Assembly: GCA_022843125.1 (NCBI GenBank)
Contig: JALHOG010000006.1
Coordinates: 1-64,000, forward strand
Reading direction: 5' to 3'
DNA: 64,000 bases
Source of the DNA: Ilumatobacteraceae bacterium
GTDB lineage: Bacteria; Actinomycetota; Acidimicrobiia; Acidimicrobiales; Ilumatobacteraceae
Below are positions 54,681 through 63,967 of the stretch, in pieces (position 1 is the first letter of the stretch; every line of letters begins with the position of its first letter). The notes beneath the pieces were generated by a model that was not told the origin of the DNA, ran no database searches, and saw only the letters and a list, made by a program, of their open reading frames with translations. A program made the translations under genes and the position numbers.

Positions 54681-56057
54681 ATGGAAGAGGCGGACACCCA
54701 GCTCGAGCCGGCGCGGCCTGCGATGCGTCGCTCCTGGGCGCAACGGCTCGCCATCGTCGCCGTGGTCCTCAGCGCGATCACGTGTTTCACCGCGGCCGGA
54801 GCGATCGCAGCCGGGCAGTGGGTGCTGTCGCAGCGCAACCTGGTGACCCTCGCCGAGCCGACCAACGAACGTCGGGTCACCGACCCCGACATCGTGATCC
54901 CGTCCGGCACCGGCGCGCCTGCGACCACCGAGCCCTCCGCGACCACGGTGCCGCTCGTGCTCGCCGAACCGGAGGCGGCCAACTTCCTCGTCGTCGGAGC
55001 CGACAACAACGACTGCTCCGACAACCCGATCACCGACGAGCGCAGCGACATCGGCGAACGCAGCGACACGATCATGGTGTGGCGAGCCAACCCCGACACC
55101 AACCAGCTCGCGGTCCTCTCGTTCCCGCGCGACCTCTACGTCGAGTACCCGGGTGGCCGTCAGCGCCGCATCAACGAGGCATTCGAACGCGACGATCCGA
55201 GCCGGCTGCAGGAGGTCATCTCCTACAACTTCGGGATCGAGATCGACCACTACGTCCAGATCGACTTCTGCGCCTTCCGCCAGATCGTCGATGCCGTAGG
55301 TGGCGTCGAGATCCCGTTCGAGTACCCCGCGCGAGACATCCCGAACCGCAACGCTCCCCCGCTGTTCCTGGTCGAGCAGCCGGGCTGCGTCAATCTCGAC
55401 GGCGACAAGGCGCTCGCCTACGTTCGCAGCCGTCATTACCAGTTCGAGGATCCGCCCGGGAGCGGCAACTGGGAGAGCGACCCCACATCCGACTTCGGCC
55501 GCATCAGCCGCCAGCAGGACTTCCTCCGCCGCATGCTGGCCAAGGTGATCGATGAAGGGCTGTACGACCCCGACGTGGCGAGAGCGCTGATCACCACGAA
55601 CAGCGAGTTCCTCACGACCGACACCGGTCTCACGCTTCGCCGGATGCTCGAGTTCGCCAACGCGTTGCGCAACTTCGACGCCGACCAAGTGGCCACCTAT
55701 CGCATCGAGTCGCAGAACGCCGACCGCGGGGGCGCCAGCGTCGAACTGCCACGGATCAAGGGCGAGAACATGCAGGCGATCCTGCAGATCTTCCGCGGTG
55801 AGGCGACCCTCGCCACTGCCCCCGAGCAGGCCGCCGACGTCACCTCGACCGTGCCCGCGGACGACGAGACACCGACCGCGACCACGGCCGTGCCCGACGA
55901 TGACACCAGCGACGAATCCGACGAGACCGACGTGTCCGACGAGTCCGACACCGGCGTCGAGTCGACCGTGACCGACGAGGTCGACCCGACGCTGCCGACC
56001 GTGTCGGCCACCGAGAACACGCTCGGTGCAGCGCCCGATCGCAACGTCTCCTGCTGA
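54681..56057 (+). CDS. LytR-CpsA-Psr (LCP) family protein
   Basis: 458 residues. One N-terminal helix (LAIVAVVLSAITCFTAAGA), then the LCP domain: NFLVVGADNNDC, RSDTIMVWRANPDT, LSFPRDLYVEYPG, INEAFERDD and ALAYVRSRHYQFED, with the conserved Arg/Asp set for pyrophosphate lipid binding. The enzymes attach wall polymers to peptidoglycan. A Thr/Asp/Ser-rich C-terminal tail (~100 residues) is unusual in length. TACGAT lies 10 nt before the ATG. Confidence 0.92.
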   Translation: MEEADTQLEPARPAMRRSWAQRLAIVAVVLSAITCFTAAGAIAAGQWVLSQRNLVTLAEPTNERRVTDPDIVIPSGTGAPATTEPSATTVPLVLAEPEAANFLVVGADNNDCSDNPITDERSDIGERSDTIMVWRANPDTNQLAVLSFPRDLYVEYPGGRQRRINEAFERDDPSRLQEVISYNFGIEIDHYVQIDFCAFRQIVDAVGGVEIPFEYPARDIPNRNAPPLFLVEQPGCVNLDGDKALAYVRSRHYQFEDPPGSGNWESDPTSDFGRISRQQDFLRRMLAKVIDEGLYDPDVARALITTNSEFLTTDTGLTLRRMLEFANALRNFDADQVATYRIESQNADRGGASVELPRIKGENMQAILQIFRGEATLATAPEQAADVTSTVPADDETPTATTAVPDDDTSDESDETDVSDESDTGVESTVTDEVDPTLPTVSATENTLGAAPDRNVSC

Positions 56058-56060
56058 GCC

Positions 56061-56999
56061 TCAGCCCCGATCGAGCACCGACGACAGAGCGGCGACCACG
56101 CTCGCCGGGCCGGTGTAGCGGGCGATCCTCGCACCGACGGCGTCTGCGAGCGTCGTGGCTTCAGCGTCGTCACCGGCGGGCGCAAGGATGACCAGGCGGT
56201 CGAGCGAAGACGCCGCGGCGACGACATCACCCGGTTCGGTGGCTCGGCAATCCGAGAGCAGCACCGTGATCCGCCGGGTGGCGGACGACAACGCCAGCTG
56301 GCCAGCGGCAGCGGTGAGTGCCGCCGCCACGTCGGTGGTGCCGTGCCCCCGGAGCGTGAGCGTCCGGTCGACGACCTCGTCCACCGGCCGCTGCTCCCAC
56401 ATCGCCTTCGGGGCCACCACATCGCGGGCGAAGCTGAGCACGGCGTAGTCGCCGCGCTCGGCCCGGAACGCGACGGTGGCGGCCGCCAGTGCAGCCGTTG
56501 CGAGCGGCCGACCGTGCATCGATCCGCTGCGGTCGACGAGCAGGCACCACGCCGTCGAACGGGTGGCCCATGAGCGCGACGACAGCTCGTCGAGCCGCAA
56601 CCCGCCGCGGGCGAGATCGGCGCCCATGAGCACATCGACGCTCCGGTCGAGATCGATGTCGTCACCCGGGTTGCGGTACCGGCGTGTGACGAACTGGCCG
56701 ATGCCGCGAGCATCGGGGGGCCGCTCGCGGGCGAGGTCGACAACGACCTGCGCTGCGAGCCTGCGGGCGAGTGCTCGCACCGCCGCATCGGTCGCGCTCG
56801 TCATCTCGGCCAGCAGGGTCAACGCTGTGTCGGGGTCGTCGTCGAGCAGGGCGTCGAGCGCCGACTCGTCGAGCGTGCCCACCTCGGGCGACACCTCGGC
56901 GAACCCGGGAACGGCGGCGAGCTGCCGCCGCCCCGTCGTGCGCCGGCGGGCTTCGTCGATCGCCCGGTCGGCGTCCTCGCCGGTGGCCGGCGGGTTCAG
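56061..56999 (-). CDS. VWA-domain protein paired with MoxR ATPase
   Basis: A von Willebrand A protein with MIDAS DRSGSM and later HGTTDVAAAL and LLSDCRAT. The first ATG/GTG in frame is GTG 56894 (277 codons), but coding-like sequence (GEDADRAIDEARRRTTGRRQ) continues upstream to CTG 56997-56999, which overlaps the MoxR stop as CTGA. I give the longer version; the start is uncertain. Works with the MoxR ATPase just upstream, substrate unknown. Confidence 0.72.
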   Translation of the reverse strand: MNPPATGEDADRAIDEARRRTTGRRQLAAVPGFAEVSPEVGTLDESALDALLDDDPDTALTLLAEMTSATDAAVRALARRLAAQVVVDLARERPPDARGIGQFVTRRYRNPGDDIDLDRSVDVLMGADLARGGLRLDELSSRSWATRSTAWCLLVDRSGSMHGRPLATAALAAATVAFRAERGDYAVLSFARDVVAPKAMWEQRPVDEVVDRTLTLRGHGTTDVAAALTAAAGQLALSSATRRITVLLSDCRATEPGDVVAAASSLDRLVILAPAGDDAEATTLADAVGARIARYTGPASVVAALSSVLDRG

Positions 57000-57919
57000 C
57001 CGGGGGTGGTCGCCCCGTCCGGGGCGATCGCTTTTCCCTCGCTGTCCGCCGGTTCCTCATCGGGCACCCCGAACACCAGGTACCACAGCTCGGTGATGAT
57101 CGCGTCGGCGTCACGGGAGCACCCGTCGCGCACCCTGATGCGGCCCGACAGCGCAGTCAACGATGCGTCGAGGCCGACGTGTTCGTCGTCGATCCCGCGG
57201 CCGCGCAACTCGGCCAGGGCCGGAGCGACCGAACACAGGTCGATCGCGCCGCGCACCGACGATCCGACACGGATGTCGGGGTGAGACCGGGTGCGCCGCA
57301 CCAGCTCGACGGCCTTCGCGACCCAACCGGCATCGATGGTGGGCGTGTGACGGCGCACGATCGCGACCTCGTCGTCCGCCGTCTGGTAGCCGACCGCGAT
57401 GCGACACACCCGGTCGGAGATCGCGGCGGATATCCGCGCCGTCCCGATCGCGTCGAACGGGTTCATCGCCGCCACGAGCCGGAAGCCGGGCTCGGCCACG
57501 ATCCGACCGAGCCTCGGCACGGTGAGCTCGCGCTCGCTCATCACGGTCACGAGCACGTTGAGCGTCTCCTCCGGGACCCGATTGAGCTCCTCGATGTAGA
57601 GCAGGGATCCGGCCCGGAGTGACGCCACCAGCGGACCGTCGACGAACGCGCCGGGCTGGTACCCGTCGGCCAACACCAGCGCAGGATCGAAGTGACCGAC
57701 CAACCGCGCCGGGGTGAGCTCGGCGTTGCCCTCGACGAGCTCGAACCCGATGCCGAGCTCGTGCGCGACAGCACGCAGCATCGACGACTTGCCGGTCCCC
57801 GGCGGGCCCTCGAGCACGACGTGACGACCGGCCGCGAGTCCGGCGACGAGCAGCTCGACCTCACGGCGGCGCCCGACGATCGAAGGGGCGAGCCGGTCCA
57901 TCAGCGCGGTCGAGTCCAT
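56996..57919 (-). CDS. MoxR-family AAA+ ATPase
   Basis: 307 residues. Walker A GPPGTGKSS, Walker B LLYIEELNRVPEE, sensor 1 AAMNPFD and the arginine-finger region AISDRVCRIAV are intact. MoxR ATPases act as chaperone-like partners of VWA proteins. Second such pair in the window (compare 6227/8944), here adjacent and coupled. The gene ends at the start of the VWA frame. Confidence 0.88.
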   Translation of the reverse strand: MDSTALMDRLAPSIVGRRREVELLVAGLAAGRHVVLEGPPGTGKSSMLRAVAHELGIGFELVEGNAELTPARLVGHFDPALVLADGYQPGAFVDGPLVASLRAGSLLYIEELNRVPEETLNVLVTVMSERELTVPRLGRIVAEPGFRLVAAMNPFDAIGTARISAAISDRVCRIAVGYQTADDEVAIVRRHTPTIDAGWVAKAVELVRRTRSHPDIRVGSSVRGAIDLCSVAPALAELRGRGIDDEHVGLDASLTALSGRIRVRDGCSRDADAIITELWYLVFGVPDEEPADSEGKAIAPDGATTPG

Positions 57920-57953
57920 CCGCCGAACCGTACCGCCGACCGGATGGGCGCCG

Positions 57954-58610
57954 TCAGCCCAGCAGGCCGTGCCGGTGGGCGTACACCACCGCCTGGACGC
58001 GGTCGCGGAGATGGAGTTTCGAGAGCAGGTTGGACACGTGGGTCTTCACGGTCGCCTCGCCGACGAACAGGGCGGCCGCGATCTCGGCGTTCGAGAGCCC
58101 CTCGGCGACCTTCGCGAGCACCTCGAGTTCGCGCTCGGTCAGGAACCGCACCTCGACGGGTGGGGCGGTCGGCGGCGCGGCGCCGCTGAACGCACCGATC
58201 ACACGTCGGGTGACGCTCGGGCTGAGCAGCGCCTCCCCGGATGCCACGATGCGGATCGCGTCGATCAGGTCCTCCGGTGGGGCGTTCTTCAACAGGAAGC
58301 CGCTCGCTCCCGCCCGGAGCGCGTCGAAGATGTACTCGTCGCGCTCGAAGGTGGTCAGGATCACGACGCGCGGCGGGCGAACGTTGTCGGCGAGGATGCG
58401 CCGCGTCGCCTGCAGGCCGTCCATCTCGGGCATCTGCACGTCCATCAGCACGACGTCGGCGGCGACCGAACGCACGAGATCGATCGCCTCGCTGCCGGTG
58501 GACGCCTCGCCGACCACCTCGATGTCGGGTTCGAGGTCGAGGATCATCCCGATGCCTGCACGGATCATCTGCTGGTCGTCGACGAGGACGACGCGGATCG
58601 GTGCCGTCAC
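57954..58610 (-). CDS. NarL/LuxR-family response regulator
   Basis: 218 residues. Receiver domain with acidic pocket D11-D12, phospho-acceptor D57 (VVLMDVQMPEMDG) and Lys in FLLKNAPPE. The C-terminal HTH is LTERELEVLAKVAEGLSN...VKTHVSNLLSKLHLRDRVQA. Paired with the sensor kinase at 58607 (ATGA overlap). Likely target by position: the ABC-2 exporter genes starting at 60048, divergent from the kinase. Confidence 0.95.
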   Translation of the reverse strand: MTAPIRVVLVDDQQMIRAGIGMILDLEPDIEVVGEASTGSEAIDLVRSVAADVVLMDVQMPEMDGLQATRRILADNVRPPRVVILTTFERDEYIFDALRAGASGFLLKNAPPEDLIDAIRIVASGEALLSPSVTRRVIGAFSGAAPPTAPPVEVRFLTERELEVLAKVAEGLSNAEIAAALFVGEATVKTHVSNLLSKLHLRDRVQAVVYAHRHGLLG

Positions 58611-59917
58611 CGCGCCACCAACGTCGGGTTGGTGCTCGGGGCGGCCGCGACGACCCCGTCGAACGGCAGTGCCGCCTCGACCTCGAAGCCGCCGCCGGAT
58701 CGGGCTCCGTGACGCAGCGTGCCACCGAGCAGCGCAACCCGCTCGGCCATGCCGAGCAGGCCGGCACCGCCCGCCGGTCGTGCCGGGCCGGGCCCAGGGC
58801 CGCGACCACGGTCGCGAACTGCGATGTGCAGCCGGTCGTCGGCGTAGGCCAGCTCGACCTCGGCCAGGTCGACACCCGCGTACTTGAGGCAGTTGGTGAG
58901 CGCCTCCTGGAGGATGCGATACGCGTTGAGATCGACGCTCGGGGGGAGCGGGCGCTCGTCGCCCGTGACCTGAAGCCGCAGCGCCAGGCCGGCCGCTGCG
59001 AGCTGCCGGCGCAGTTCCGGGAGCCGATCGAGGCTGGGCCGCGGTGCGAGCGCCGCGGGGGCGAGACCATCGGGGTCGACGTCATCGACGCGGCGGAGGA
59101 ACCCGAGCAGCCGGTGCAGCTCGTGGACCGCCTCACGGCTCGCCGCCTCGATCGCGAGCAGCGGCGCCTCGACCCGTTCCGGGTCGGCGCGCACCACCCG
59201 CCGAGCGGCACCCGCCTGCACGCCCATCACGCTCACGTGATGGGCGACGACGTCATGGATCTCCCTCGCGATCCGCACCCGTTCGTCCATGACCGCCCGC
59301 CGGGCGTTCTCCTCCCGGCTCGCTTCGAGCTCGAGCGTCCGCGCCGCGAGTTCACGCTCTCGTTGCGCACGCTTGCGACCGAGGTCGCCGGCGTACCACG
59401 CACCCGCGAACGTCACGAGGTTCCACGAGACGTTGGCCACCGCGGTCAGCACGAACGTCCGGCGGGTGTACCCGAACGCCTCGACGTCGCCCCAGACCGT
59501 GACGACGTCGTCGACGAGGAGCGCGCACATCGCCGCGATGCTGGCCGCGCGAATGACCAGCCGTCCGCCGCCGACGCCGTACCGACCGGCGGAATAGAGC
59601 GCGACGATCCACGCGATGCTCGAGACCTGCAGCTCGGGCACGTCGAGCTGCCGGATCGCGACGAGTAACCCGGTCGCAACCGAGAGCGTGACGAGCGGCC
59701 AGCGTCGGCGGCCGAGCAGGGCGAGCAACATCGGGACGACCAATCCGATCGTCGTCGGCATCGACGCCGGCTCGATCGCCGCCGGCTCGTCCTCCACGAT
59801 CGCGAGCGCTCCCACCACGGAGAAGGCGATCCCTCCGCCGATCAGCAGCAGTTGCAGGAGCAACGATCGTGCGCTCCCGAGGTGCAGCGAGCGTGCGACT
59901 CGACCGATCACTCCCAT
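58607..59917 (-). CDS. Sensor histidine kinase (HisKA_3 type)
   Basis: 436 residues: about five N-terminal membrane helices with short loops, a coiled-coil linker (RKRAQRERELAARTLELEAS), the HisKA_3 box REIHDVVAHHVSVM with phospho-His, and a HATPase with ILQEALTNCLKYAG and RDRGRGPG / GLLGMAERV. This intramembrane-sensing class often monitors cell-envelope stress. ATG 59915-59917 is supported by a TACCGT -10 element 6 nt upstream. Divergent from the ABC transporter (130 nt). Confidence 0.93.
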   Translation of the reverse strand: MGVIGRVARSLHLGSARSLLLQLLLIGGGIAFSVVGALAIVEDEPAAIEPASMPTTIGLVVPMLLALLGRRRWPLVTLSVATGLLVAIRQLDVPELQVSSIAWIVALYSAGRYGVGGGRLVIRAASIAAMCALLVDDVVTVWGDVEAFGYTRRTFVLTAVANVSWNLVTFAGAWYAGDLGRKRAQRERELAARTLELEASREENARRAVMDERVRIAREIHDVVAHHVSVMGVQAGAARRVVRADPERVEAPLLAIEAASREAVHELHRLLGFLRRVDDVDPDGLAPAALAPRPSLDRLPELRRQLAAAGLALRLQVTGDERPLPPSVDLNAYRILQEALTNCLKYAGVDLAEVELAYADDRLHIAVRDRGRGPGPGPARPAGGAGLLGMAERVALLGGTLRHGARSGGGFEVEAALPFDGVVAAAPSTNPTLVAR

Positions 59918-59923
59918 GCGGCA

Positions 59924-59929
59924 ACGGTA
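59924..59929 (-). promoter_or_regulatory. -10 element (TACCGT), leaderless kinase start
   Basis: TACCGT on the minus strand, 6 nt before the kinase ATG. Confidence 0.55.
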
Positions 59930-60047
59930 CCGATCCCGACTGACGGGCGGCTCCCCCTGCTGGCGGACGCGCCGGTCCTCCATGCGACGGATCCGGTTCC
60001 TGCCCGTTCCCGATCCCCCTGGCGCCCCCACCGGCCAGACTGACGTC

Positions 60048-60959
60048 ATGCTCAGCATCTCCGACCTGTCGAAGCGGTACGGCGAGATCGTGGCGGTCGA
60101 CAGCGTCTCCCTGTCGGTCCCACGTGGCCGGATCGTCGGATTCGTCGGACCGAACGGCGCAGGGAAATCGACGACGATGCGATCGATCTTCGGGCTGGTC
60201 GAGCCCGACCACGGATCGATCACCTGGGATGGGGCGCCGGTCGGACCGGCAGCCCTCGCCCGGTTCGGCTACATGCCCGAGCAGCGGGGCCTCTACCCGA
60301 AGATGAAGATCCTCGACCAGGTGGCGTTCTTCGCCGAGCTGAAGGGCGTCGATCGCGCCACCGCACGGCGACGGGCTGCGGAGATCCTGGCGTCGCTCGA
60401 CCTTGCTGATCGCTCGGCTGAACCGCTGGAGAAGCTGAGCCACGGCAACCAGCAGCGCGTGCAACTGGCCGTGTCGCTCGCCACCGACCCCGAGTTGCTC
60501 GTGCTCGACGAGCCGTTCAACGGGCTCGACCCGGTCGCCGTGAACACCCTGCAGCGCGCACTGCGCGAACGGGTCGAGGTCGGTGCCGGCGTGCTGTTCA
60601 GCTCGCACCAGCTCGACCTCGTGGAGCGGGTGTGCGACGAGTTGGTGATCATCGTGCGGGGCAGGGTGCGCGCCGCGGGAACGGTCACCGACGTCAGACG
60701 TTCGGCCGGGAGGCACCACCTGACGGTCGAGGTCGATCGGCCGACCGCGCCGCTCGGCGACGTGGTCACCGGCACCCTCGTGTCGTCGACGACCCGGTCG
60801 GTCGTGGTGGCGGTCGACGACGACACCGAGCTCGATCGCGTGCTCGCACAGGCTCGTTCGGTGGGGACGGTCACCCGCTTCGAGTACGACCTACCGAGCC
60901 TGCAGGACGCGTTCACCGCGATCGCCGGAGCAGATCTCGCTGCGGAGGTGGCGGCGTGA
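60048..60959 (+). CDS. ABC transporter ATPase (NatA-like)
   Basis: 303 residues. Walker A GPNGAGKST, Q-loop MPEQRGLYPK, signature LSHGNQQRVQLA and Walker B LLVLDEPFNGLDP are intact, with a ~75-residue C-terminal extension. The pair with the next gene resembles NatAB, an exporter of sodium or other solutes. GTG of the permease overlaps this stop (GTGA). Upstream lies the divergent two-component system. Confidence 0.92.
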   Translation: MLSISDLSKRYGEIVAVDSVSLSVPRGRIVGFVGPNGAGKSTTMRSIFGLVEPDHGSITWDGAPVGPAALARFGYMPEQRGLYPKMKILDQVAFFAELKGVDRATARRRAAEILASLDLADRSAEPLEKLSHGNQQRVQLAVSLATDPELLVLDEPFNGLDPVAVNTLQRALRERVEVGAGVLFSSHQLDLVERVCDELVIIVRGRVRAAGTVTDVRRSAGRHHLTVEVDRPTAPLGDVVTGTLVSSTTRSVVVAVDDDTELDRVLAQARSVGTVTRFEYDLPSLQDAFTAIAGADLAAEVAA

Positions 60960-62149
60960 GCGGCCCCACCGGAACGATCAGCAGTGGGCGAGCCGTCCGC
61001 CTGATCGCACGGCGAGAACTGCAGGCACGCCTGCTGTCGAAGGCGTTCCTGGTGAGCCTCGCGGTCACGATCGCGATCGTGTTCGGCGCGTTCGGCATCG
61101 GCGCGTTGATCGGCGACAGCGACCCGGTGCGGATCGGCCTCGTCGGAGCACAGCCGCCGCAGGCCGCGGCGAACGTCGAGGCGATCGCCGAACTGCAGGA
61201 CACCGAGGTCGAGCTGACCGAGCTCGACAGCCGCGACGATGCGGAGGCGGCGATCGACACCGGTGAGATCGATGCGGCGATCGTCGACGGCGCCGAGCTC
61301 GTGATGCGCGAGACCGATGATGCGCTGGTCGCTCTCGTCACACCGGCGTGGCAGCAGGCCGCGCTCGTCGAGGGCATGGCGGTTGCCGGTCTCGACGACG
61401 ACGGCGTCGAAGCCGCCCTCACCGCAGCCGTTCCACTCCGGATCGTCGAGCTCGACGCCGACCCCGACAGCGACGCCAAGGAGGCCGTGGCGTTCGCGAG
61501 CGTGATCCTGCTGTTCGTGTCGATCCAGATCGCCGGTGCCTACATCATGATGGGCGTCTTCGAGGAGAAGTCGACAAAGGTGGTCGAGCTGGTGCTGTCG
61601 TCGATCCGGGCCCGCGACCTGCTCGCCGGCAAGATCGTGGGCGTCGGCGTGATCGGGGTGGTGCAGGTGGTGGCGCTCGCCGGGTCGGCGTTGATCGCCG
61701 CATCGGTGTTCGGGTCGGGGGCGCTGCCGGTGCTGTCGTTCTCGCTGATCGGCACCGCGATCGTCTGGTTCCTGCTCGGCTACCTGCTCTACGGCGCGAT
61801 CTTCGCCGCGGGCGCCTCCCTCGCCCCGCGCCAGGAGGACGCACAGTCGACGCTCGGGCCGGTCAGCGTGGTGTTGATGCTCAGCTACTTCGGAGCGATC
61901 TTCAGCGCGTCGGATCCCGAGTCGGTGGCGTCGCGGATCATCAGCTGGTTGCCGATCACCGCACCGTTCACGATGCCGGGTCGGATGGCGTCCGGCGACG
62001 CACTGTGGTGGGAGGTCGTGGGCTCGATGGCGTTGACGGCTGCTGCCGCCGCCGTGGTGCTGCTGCTCGCCGAGCGCATCTACGTGCGCTCGATCATCCA
62101 CACCGACCGCAAACTCGGCTGGCGCGAAGCCTGGTCGATGCGCTCCTGA
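60956..62149 (+). CDS. ABC-2 type transporter permease (NatB-like)
   Basis: 397 residues. One N-terminal helix (FLVSLAVTIAIVFGAFGIGA), a ~160-residue extracytoplasmic domain (VRIGLVGAQPPQAAANVEAI...), then five helices with the ABC-2 motif FEEKSTKVVELVLSSI and a final ERIYVRSIIH. GTG start overlaps the ATPase stop. Substrate not known; sodium, drugs or peptides are possible for this class. Confidence 0.88.
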   Translation: MSGPTGTISSGRAVRLIARRELQARLLSKAFLVSLAVTIAIVFGAFGIGALIGDSDPVRIGLVGAQPPQAAANVEAIAELQDTEVELTELDSRDDAEAAIDTGEIDAAIVDGAELVMRETDDALVALVTPAWQQAALVEGMAVAGLDDDGVEAALTAAVPLRIVELDADPDSDAKEAVAFASVILLFVSIQIAGAYIMMGVFEEKSTKVVELVLSSIRARDLLAGKIVGVGVIGVVQVVALAGSALIAASVFGSGALPVLSFSLIGTAIVWFLLGYLLYGAIFAAGASLAPRQEDAQSTLGPVSVVLMLSYFGAIFSASDPESVASRIISWLPITAPFTMPGRMASGDALWWEVVGSMALTAAAAAVVLLLAERIYVRSIIHTDRKLGWREAWSMRS

Positions 62150-62171
62150 TCCGTTCAGTCGAACAGGATCA
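62147..62171. terminator. Bidirectional hairpin between convergent genes
   Basis: Stem TGATCCGTTC / GAAC-A-GGATCA (10 bp with one bulged A), loop AGTC. It covers both stop codons of the ABC permease and the alcohol dehydrogenase. Confidence 0.5.
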
Positions 62172-63279
62172 CGCCGCGGATGTTCTCGCCGTTGCGCATC
62201 GCGTCGTAGCCGTCGTTGATCTCGTCGAGGGTGTAGGTCTTGGTGACGAGGTCGTCGAGATTGAGCTGACCCATCGTGTACATCTCCATCAGCCGCGGGA
62301 TGTCGTGGCGGATGTTGCCGGACCCGAACAGCGAGCCGATGATCTGCTTCTCGAACAGGGTGAGCATCGACGCCGGGATCGAGATCGTCTGCTCGTGCGT
62401 CGGGTGGATGTTGGTGACGACGATCTTCGAGCGCTTCGCACCCAGCCAGAACGCCTTGCCCAACTCCTCGCCGTCGCCGACACCCATGGTCATGATGACC
62501 TTGTCGAAGCCGCGACCCCACGTGGACTCGTCGAGCTTGCCGAGCGCCTCGTCGACCGACGAATACGTGTGGGTGGCGCCGAACGCCATCGCCTTCTCGC
62601 GCTTGAACTCGATCGGATCGATCGCCGCGACCGCTCGTGCACCGGCCATCTTGGCGCCCTGGACGGCGTTGGCGCCGATGCCGCCGATGCCGACGACCGC
62701 CACGTAATCGCCCGGCTGGACCTGCGCGGCATACACCGCCGAGCCCCAGCCCGTGACCACGCCGCACCCGAGCAGGCACGCCTTGTCGAGCGGCCAGTCG
62801 TTGTCGATCTTGACGCAGCTCGCCTCGTTGACGACGGTGTGCTCGGCGAAGGTGCCGAGCAGGCACATGAGGCCGAGGTCGAGTCCGTCCATGCTGTGGT
62901 GGCGCGAGGTGCCGTCGGTGATCTGCATGCCGGTTGCGAGCGTGGTCGCGGCGTCGCACACGTTCGAGTGGCCGGTGACGCACGACTGGCAGCGGCCACA
63001 CGCGGGGATGAACCCGAACACGACGTGGTCGCCGGGGGCGAGCGTGGTGACGCCAACGCCGACCTCGAGCACGATGCCTGCGCCTTCATGGCCGCCGATC
63101 ATGGGCGGGCCGGGGGCGGCACCGGCGAGATCGCCGGTGACGATGTGCTCGTCGCTGTGGCACATGCCCGAGGCCACCAGTTTGACGAGCACCTCGCCGG
63201 CCTTGGGAGGGTCGAGCTCGATCTCTTCGATGCTCCAAGGCGTGTTCAGTTCTCGCAGAACAGCAGCGCGGGTCCTCAT
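62155..63279 (-). CDS. NDMA-dependent zinc alcohol dehydrogenase
   Basis: 374 residues, MDR family. Catalytic zinc site GMCHSDEH...GGHEGAG and structural zinc site CGRCQSCVTGHSNVC are complete; the nucleotide-binding GIGGIGANAVQGAK is present. The GDLAGAAPGPPMIGGHE and TSRHHSMDG segments match the NDMA-dependent subgroup, whose members hold NAD(H) tightly and use the redox peptide mycofactocin in many actinobacteria. No mycofactocin genes are in the window. Start at ATG 63277-63279 with GAGGGGGG about 9 nt upstream. Confidence 0.9.
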   Translation of the reverse strand: MRTRAAVLRELNTPWSIEEIELDPPKAGEVLVKLVASGMCHSDEHIVTGDLAGAAPGPPMIGGHEGAGIVLEVGVGVTTLAPGDHVVFGFIPACGRCQSCVTGHSNVCDAATTLATGMQITDGTSRHHSMDGLDLGLMCLLGTFAEHTVVNEASCVKIDNDWPLDKACLLGCGVVTGWGSAVYAAQVQPGDYVAVVGIGGIGANAVQGAKMAGARAVAAIDPIEFKREKAMAFGATHTYSSVDEALGKLDESTWGRGFDKVIMTMGVGDGEELGKAFWLGAKRSKIVVTNIHPTHEQTISIPASMLTLFEKQIIGSLFGSGNIRHDIPRLMEMYTMGQLNLDDLVTKTYTLDEINDGYDAMRNGENIRGVILFD

Positions 63280-63364
63280 GAGATGTGCCCCCCTCGGGCG
63301 AACGGCGACCCCGATCGGTCGCTCCGGGCGTTGAGATCCGGACCTTAGCCAGCATCCTGTCGGG

Positions 63365-63892
63365 GTGCAGGACCCGGAGCAGATCGTCGAGTGGCTGCGG
63401 TCGCTCCCGACCGAACAACTCCACCACGTGTCCGAGGCGGTCCGCCAGATCCAGATGGAACGAGCGATCGGGGCCGGCGATCTCGACGCACTGATCGCAC
63501 GGGCGTTCGAGGTCGGCTTCGGCCGCGACGGGCTCGGGATGCAGCCGTGGGTCGAGCAGGTCGGTGTCGACGGTGCGGTGGTCATCTGCCCGGGCGGGCT
63601 GGTGTCGAAGTCGCGGTCGAGTCACCGTTGCCGGTTCGTCAGCGTCGACGACGTGTGGGTCTGGGATTCCGGGCTGCTGATGCGCGAAGACAAGCGGTCG
63701 TCGCCGGGCGTCGAGGACGGTTTCCGGGCGATCGCCGTGATCCCCGCGGTCGACGGCACCGAACTCGACGTCGTGACCGGACGCGCCCGCACCGGAGGGC
63801 ACTCGGTCGAGCACGTGGTCTCGTACGAGATCCGCGAGGGCGAGCTGGTCGAGGTCAGCCAGCGCGACGTCGCCACCAAGAACATGCGTTGA
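63365..63892 (+). CDS. Conserved hypothetical protein
   Basis: 175 residues from GTG 63365. A helical first third (EQIVEWLRSLPTEQLHHVSE, AIGAGDLDALIARAFEVGFG) and a beta-rich rest (GAVVICPGGLVSKSRSSHRC, FVSVDDVWVWDSGLLMRED). No domain recognised. CATCCT sits 6 nt before the GTG, again suggesting a leaderless start. Divergent from the alcohol dehydrogenase. Confidence 0.6.
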   Translation: MQDPEQIVEWLRSLPTEQLHHVSEAVRQIQMERAIGAGDLDALIARAFEVGFGRDGLGMQPWVEQVGVDGAVVICPGGLVSKSRSSHRCRFVSVDDVWVWDSGLLMREDKRSSPGVEDGFRAIAVIPAVDGTELDVVTGRARTGGHSVEHVVSYEIREGELVEVSQRDVATKNMR

Positions 63893-63931
63893 TCGTCGAT
63901 GACGCCGTAACGATCGCCGTGCCGATCGCCC

Positions 63932-63960
63932 TTGACGAACGTGCCACCGGGCTGTTACAT
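63932..63960 (+). promoter_or_regulatory. Sigma-70-like promoter at the right edge
   Basis: TTGACG (63932-63937), 17 nt, TTACAT (63955-63960), followed by a short leader to ATG 63968. The only place in the window where a near-consensus -35 and spacing are both clear. Confidence 0.5.
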
Positions 63961-63967
63961 ACTGGGT

